Shown here: positions 60,557 to 64,000 of the stretch, in pieces
How positions within the stretch are numbered: the stretch's first letter is position 1
Layout of the letters: each line of letters starts with the position of its first letter
DNA from: Kuschelorhynchus macadamiae
Taxonomy: Eukaryota > Arthropoda > Insecta > Coleoptera > Curculionidae
DNA length: 64,000 bases
NCBI GenBank assembly: GCA_030620095.1
Contig: JAUTXW010000945.1
Span: 716,001-780,000, forward strand
Reading direction: 5' to 3'
The notes under the pieces: generated by a model
Database searches by the model: none
What the model was told of the DNA's origin: nothing
Seen by the model: the letters and a program-made list of their open reading frames with translations, nothing else
Translations under genes and position numbers: made by a program

Positions 60557-61867
60557 TTAAAGTTATGTTAGATGAAATTGAAGTACTTAAAATAATTTTT
60601 ATTGTTAAAATAATTTTATTTTTCAGTACCCTAAAATGGGACGCCTTGAAAACTGTTTTCACGAATTAGTACCGAAGATACTAAACCCATATACATCCAT
60701 ATAAAATTATTTTAGATTAATTTGGTATACAGGGATAACAATCCAGCCTAACATAGTAGAAAAGCGTTCCAAATTTTATGGTATAAAAATAAAATATTGT
60801 AATTTTAACTCGTTTCACGATGAGTTGGTTTGAGAATACCGAAGGTACATTTAACATTACATTTTAATACTATGTATTGTAATATTGAAATATATATTTC
60901 TAAGCATCGCAGATTTTAATTTTTAATAAATCATCAGAACATTAAGATTGCGTTTTTAATAATATAATAACACAAGGGGCAAATTTTTTTCAGGACTACA
61001 AATTGAAAAAAATTGCACCAAAAAGCAAACGAAAAAAATTCGTCCATTTTTACGATCTTCCAGGGCGATATGATATTAGATACATTTCTCAATAAAGTGC
61101 TTTGCGTTGATCAAAATGTACGGTTCCCGTATGCGATTACGCTTTTGACCTACGCACCTCATAAAAAACTTCAAAGCAATCAGTGGCGTAACTACACTCC
61201 CGCCAGCAACGCGGGGGAGGTACGGCGATAATATGTAATGGGGCTCAAGGAGAACTGTGGATGACCTTTTTTTTAGTCATAATTTGAGATTATGTAAAAT
61301 TATGAATGACCTTTTTTTACCCATTAGTTATTTTCTGTGGGTGAGTGCATATAGAGGGTTTTTTTCTCAGAACTGTGGGGGAGTGGAGGGGTAAAATTTG
61401 TAGCTACGCCACTGAAAGCAATAGATACATTTCAAAATATGGGTACTTTCTTTTCTTGGGTTAGGTTAACAATGAAAACACTTTTTTTCAGAATAAATCA
61501 ACGTTTCGTTTATTGTGTTGAGCTTTATCAAGAATTTATTTCAAGTTTCCCGATTCCTAAAAAGTCTTCTTTTATTAAAAACACAGTAAACACTTAACAA
61601 AAACGTAAAGATCATTATATACGTTGAATAGATTAAATGGTTTAAAATCACTAAAATTGCACATTTTATAATTAATTTAAAACACATTTTTTAAAAAACA
61701 CCTTTGGGATAATGTAATGACATAAAATGTTATTACATCACGTTTGGTAAATAAAATATCTAGGTTCGACAAAAACAATTATATACACAAATTTACAACA
61801 CATATATCTATTTTTAAATGTGTTCAGATTATTTTTGGCGTTTAGATTGACAAACAAAAATCTTTTT
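60557..61867 (+). other. WDR92 3' flank and downstream DNA
   Basis: AATAAA at 60788-60793 is a plausible polyadenylation signal about 215 bases after the stop. The rest is AT-rich, with a CAGTGGCGTAACTACACTCC / GTAGCTACGCCACTG pair (about 61180 and 61401) bounding a possible small dispersed element. The ORF at 61013-61231 has no motif. Confidence 0.5.
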
Positions 61868-62435
61868 TGTCTTTTTCGCAACTTTATTGATGGTTTTATG
61901 GTCTAACTTAGGCTAACCTAATACCTACTCAGGATTTTGTTGGTGCGCTAAAGATGTTTAGAATGAAACGCAAAACAAAGTTTCCATGTAAGTTATCAGC
62001 CATTCTAAACTCTTGAAAATGGAAATAATGTATTTCCGCAGGAAAAATTTTATAAACATTATTTGGCTTAACTTTCGTTTACCTGAAACCAGCTATATAG
62101 AAAGATATTTTTTTCGCCTTCTAGAAGCTTCTCCTAATACAGAAAAATTAGAATTTTCCTGCGGAAATACATTATTTCCATTTTCAAGAGTTTAGAATGG
62201 CTGATAACTTACATGGAAACTTTGTTTTGCGTTTCATTCTAAACATCTTTAGCGCACCAACAAAATCCTGAGTAGGTATTAGGTTAGCCCAAGTTAGCCC
62301 ATAAAACCATCAATAAAGCCCTAAACCCTCATTTAAAGTATAAAATCAATTAATAATTAATCAATTATATAATAAAAGTAAGAGTTTTCGCAAGAATTTT
62401 TATAAGTTCCACATTCAGAAAATTTTATAGAAGTC

Positions 62436-62491
<56 letters not shown>

Positions 62492-62613
62492 TTGATTACT
62501 CTATTTACTTTGTGAAAGCTTTCGGCTTTATTTTAACCCTTCATCATTGTAGTGTGATTGATGAAGGGTTAAAATAAATCGGAAAGCTTTCACAAGGTAA
62601 ATAGAGTAATCAA

Positions 62614-62682
<69 letters not shown>

Positions 62683-63588
62683 TGACTTCTATAAAATTTT
62701 CTGAATGTGGAACTTAAAAAAATTCTTGCGAAAACTCTTACTTTTATTTATTTACTTTTATTATATAATTGATTAATTATTAATTGATTTTATACTTTAA
62801 ATGAGGGTTTAGGGCTTTATTGATGGTTTTATGGGCTAACTTGGGTTAACCTAATACCTACTCAGGATTTTGTTGGTGCGCTAAAGATGTTTAGAATGAA
62901 ACGCAAAACAAAGTTTCCATGTAAGTTATCAGCCATTCTAAAATCTTGAAAATGGAAATAATGTATTTCCGCAGGAAAATTCTAATTTTTCTTTATTAGG
63001 AGAAGCTTCTAGAAGGCGAAAAAAATATCTTTGTATATAGCTGGTTTCAGGTAAACGAAAGTTAAGCCAAATAATGTTTATACAAAATTTCTGTTGTCTA
63101 GTTGTTTTTCCCAAACTAGAAACAAAATTCAAGTCTCTTTGCGCATCATCACCACCTTTTCCTAAAGTGTGATTGAACTTTACCTTATATGGTCGGATTT
63201 TATTTGATTTATAACTAACTTATAAATATGATTTTCTCGTATACCCAGTCTCTTGTGCTCTACATCTTGAAGGTTTGTTTGGGATATCTTCTCACTGAGT
63301 TTTTTTTTACGTTTAAAACGGTTCCGGTTTGATGAAATTCTAAAACATTCGTCTTTATACAGTTGTCTGTCTAGGAAACGTGGAATAAAAAAAAATTGTT
63401 ACTGCACTATAGGAAATGCTCTCTTCCAAATCATGATATTGGACAATAAAAACTCTTTCTTCGATGATTATCATTTAAAAATAATAATATGCAGCTATTT
63501 AAAAGTAACATGTAATATAATGACAGTGACATAATAACGTTGTTGATTGATGTAGATATACGAGTTGAAAATGTTCTTACGAAGTTAG

Positions 63589-63626
<38 letters not shown>

Positions 63627-64000
63627 AAACAAAAATCTTTTTTGGCTTTTTCGCAACTGAATATAGTAATAATATAATAATAAATCAAATAAAATCCGAC
63701 CATATAAGGTAAAGTTCAATCACACATTATTTGGCTTAACTTTCGTTTACCTGAAACCAGCTATATAGAAAGATATTTTTTTTCGCCTTCTAGAAGCTTC
63801 TCCTAATACAGAAAAATTAGAATTTTCCTGCGGAAATATATTATTTCCATTTTCAAGAGTTTAGAATGGCTGATAACTTACATGGAAACTTTGTTTTGCG
63901 TTTCATTCTAAACATCTTTAGCGCACCAACAAAATCCTGAGTAGGTATTAGGTTAGCCTAAGTTAGACCATAAAACCATCAATAAAGTTGCGAAAAAGCC
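61868..64000. repeat. compound palindrome of four related arms with TA cores
   Basis: Arm text (GCAACTTTATTGATGGTTTTATGG ... CAGGATTTTGTTGGTGCGC ... TGTATTTCCGCAGGA) occurs at 61880-62042 (+), 62145-62320 (-), 62816-62975 (+) and 63830-63990 (-). A second block (AGAAGCTTCTAGAAGGCGAA ... GGTAAACGAAAGTTAAGCC) follows at 62057-62152 (-), 62980-63085 (+) and 63722-63828 (-). A large hairpin is centred near 62545, with TA arrays in both arms (62449-62485, 62617-62680) and a CTTTGTGAAAGCTTTC/GAAAGCTTTCACAAG core. A second inverted pair is 63168-63215 with 63672-63718. The outermost match pairs about 61868 with the very end of the window, so the element may run past 64000. No protein is encoded. Confidence 0.82.
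63592..63622. repeat. (TA)n array
   Basis: Short TA run followed by TGTGAAACAAAAATCTTTTTTGG, a copy of the palindrome's outer end (compare 61852-61885). Confidence 0.9.

Noticed and set aside
61013..61231. 72-codon ORF downstream of WDR92
   Set aside because: No motif; its end overlaps a dispersed CAGTGGCGTAAC repeat phrase.
62318..62340. CCCTAAACCCT, telomere-like repeat
   Set aside because: A single short occurrence within the palindrome arms (present inverted at 62805); no tandem array.

Overview
The window reads as nuclear DNA of an insect with a large, transposon-rich genome. A beetle is my best guess from the mix of mobile-element families; that is inference, and no marker in the window proves the order. 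It is AT-rich, has spliceosomal introns, and holds one clear host gene: the last three exons of WDR92 (DNAAF10/Monad), a WD40 co-chaperone factor for axonemal dynein assembly. They lie on the + strand at 28279-28496, 28931-29163 and 60364-60556. The intron between the last two exons is 31.2 kb and is filled with transposons. The earlier exons were not found, so the first 28 kb is probably a preceding intron or upstream DNA.

Layout, left to right. 1-5390: a PIF/Harbinger element whose transposase (+) and MADF-type partner (-) are interlocked, each with its last exon inside the other's intron. 5395-7440: a decayed Penelope-like element. 7568-7862: a P-element remnant. 8440-9330: an unassigned, relatively GC-rich island open on both strands. 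9600-14690: a decayed Polinton/Maverick (hydrophobic capsid-associated protein, adenain-like protease, double-jelly-roll major capsid protein, protein-primed DNA polymerase B). 14691-17278: a long-TIR mariner-like element inserted beside the polymerase relic, with one frameshift in its transposase. 17285-25800: a non-LTR fragment, two more P-element remnants, several foldback elements and a degenerate tandem repeat. 26880-27268: the C-terminal end of a hAT transposase.

Inside the 31-kb intron there are: an IS630-like (DDE_3) element set between TA arrays; a 4.4-kb non-LTR retrotransposon (-) with a mutated RT active site; a small MITE; a decayed mariner; and a run of long-TIR mariner relatives (43-56 kb), mostly butted against (TA)n arrays. 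The last of these, 54336-56382, has an uninterrupted transposase and almost identical TIRs and is the youngest element here. Another has lost its catalytic half but keeps an open 215-residue DNA-binding-type ORF. A hAT N-terminal remnant and two tandem-repeat fields follow. Downstream of WDR92, 61868-64000 is a compound palindrome built from four copies of one arm.

No rRNA, tRNA or CRISPR was found. Most coding capacity is that of selfish elements. The points most worth checking are the interlocked Harbinger genes, the WDR92 intron and its shifted 3' end, the young mariner beside the truncated repressor-like relative, the link between mariner ends and TA arrays, and the unassigned island at 8.4-9.3 kb.
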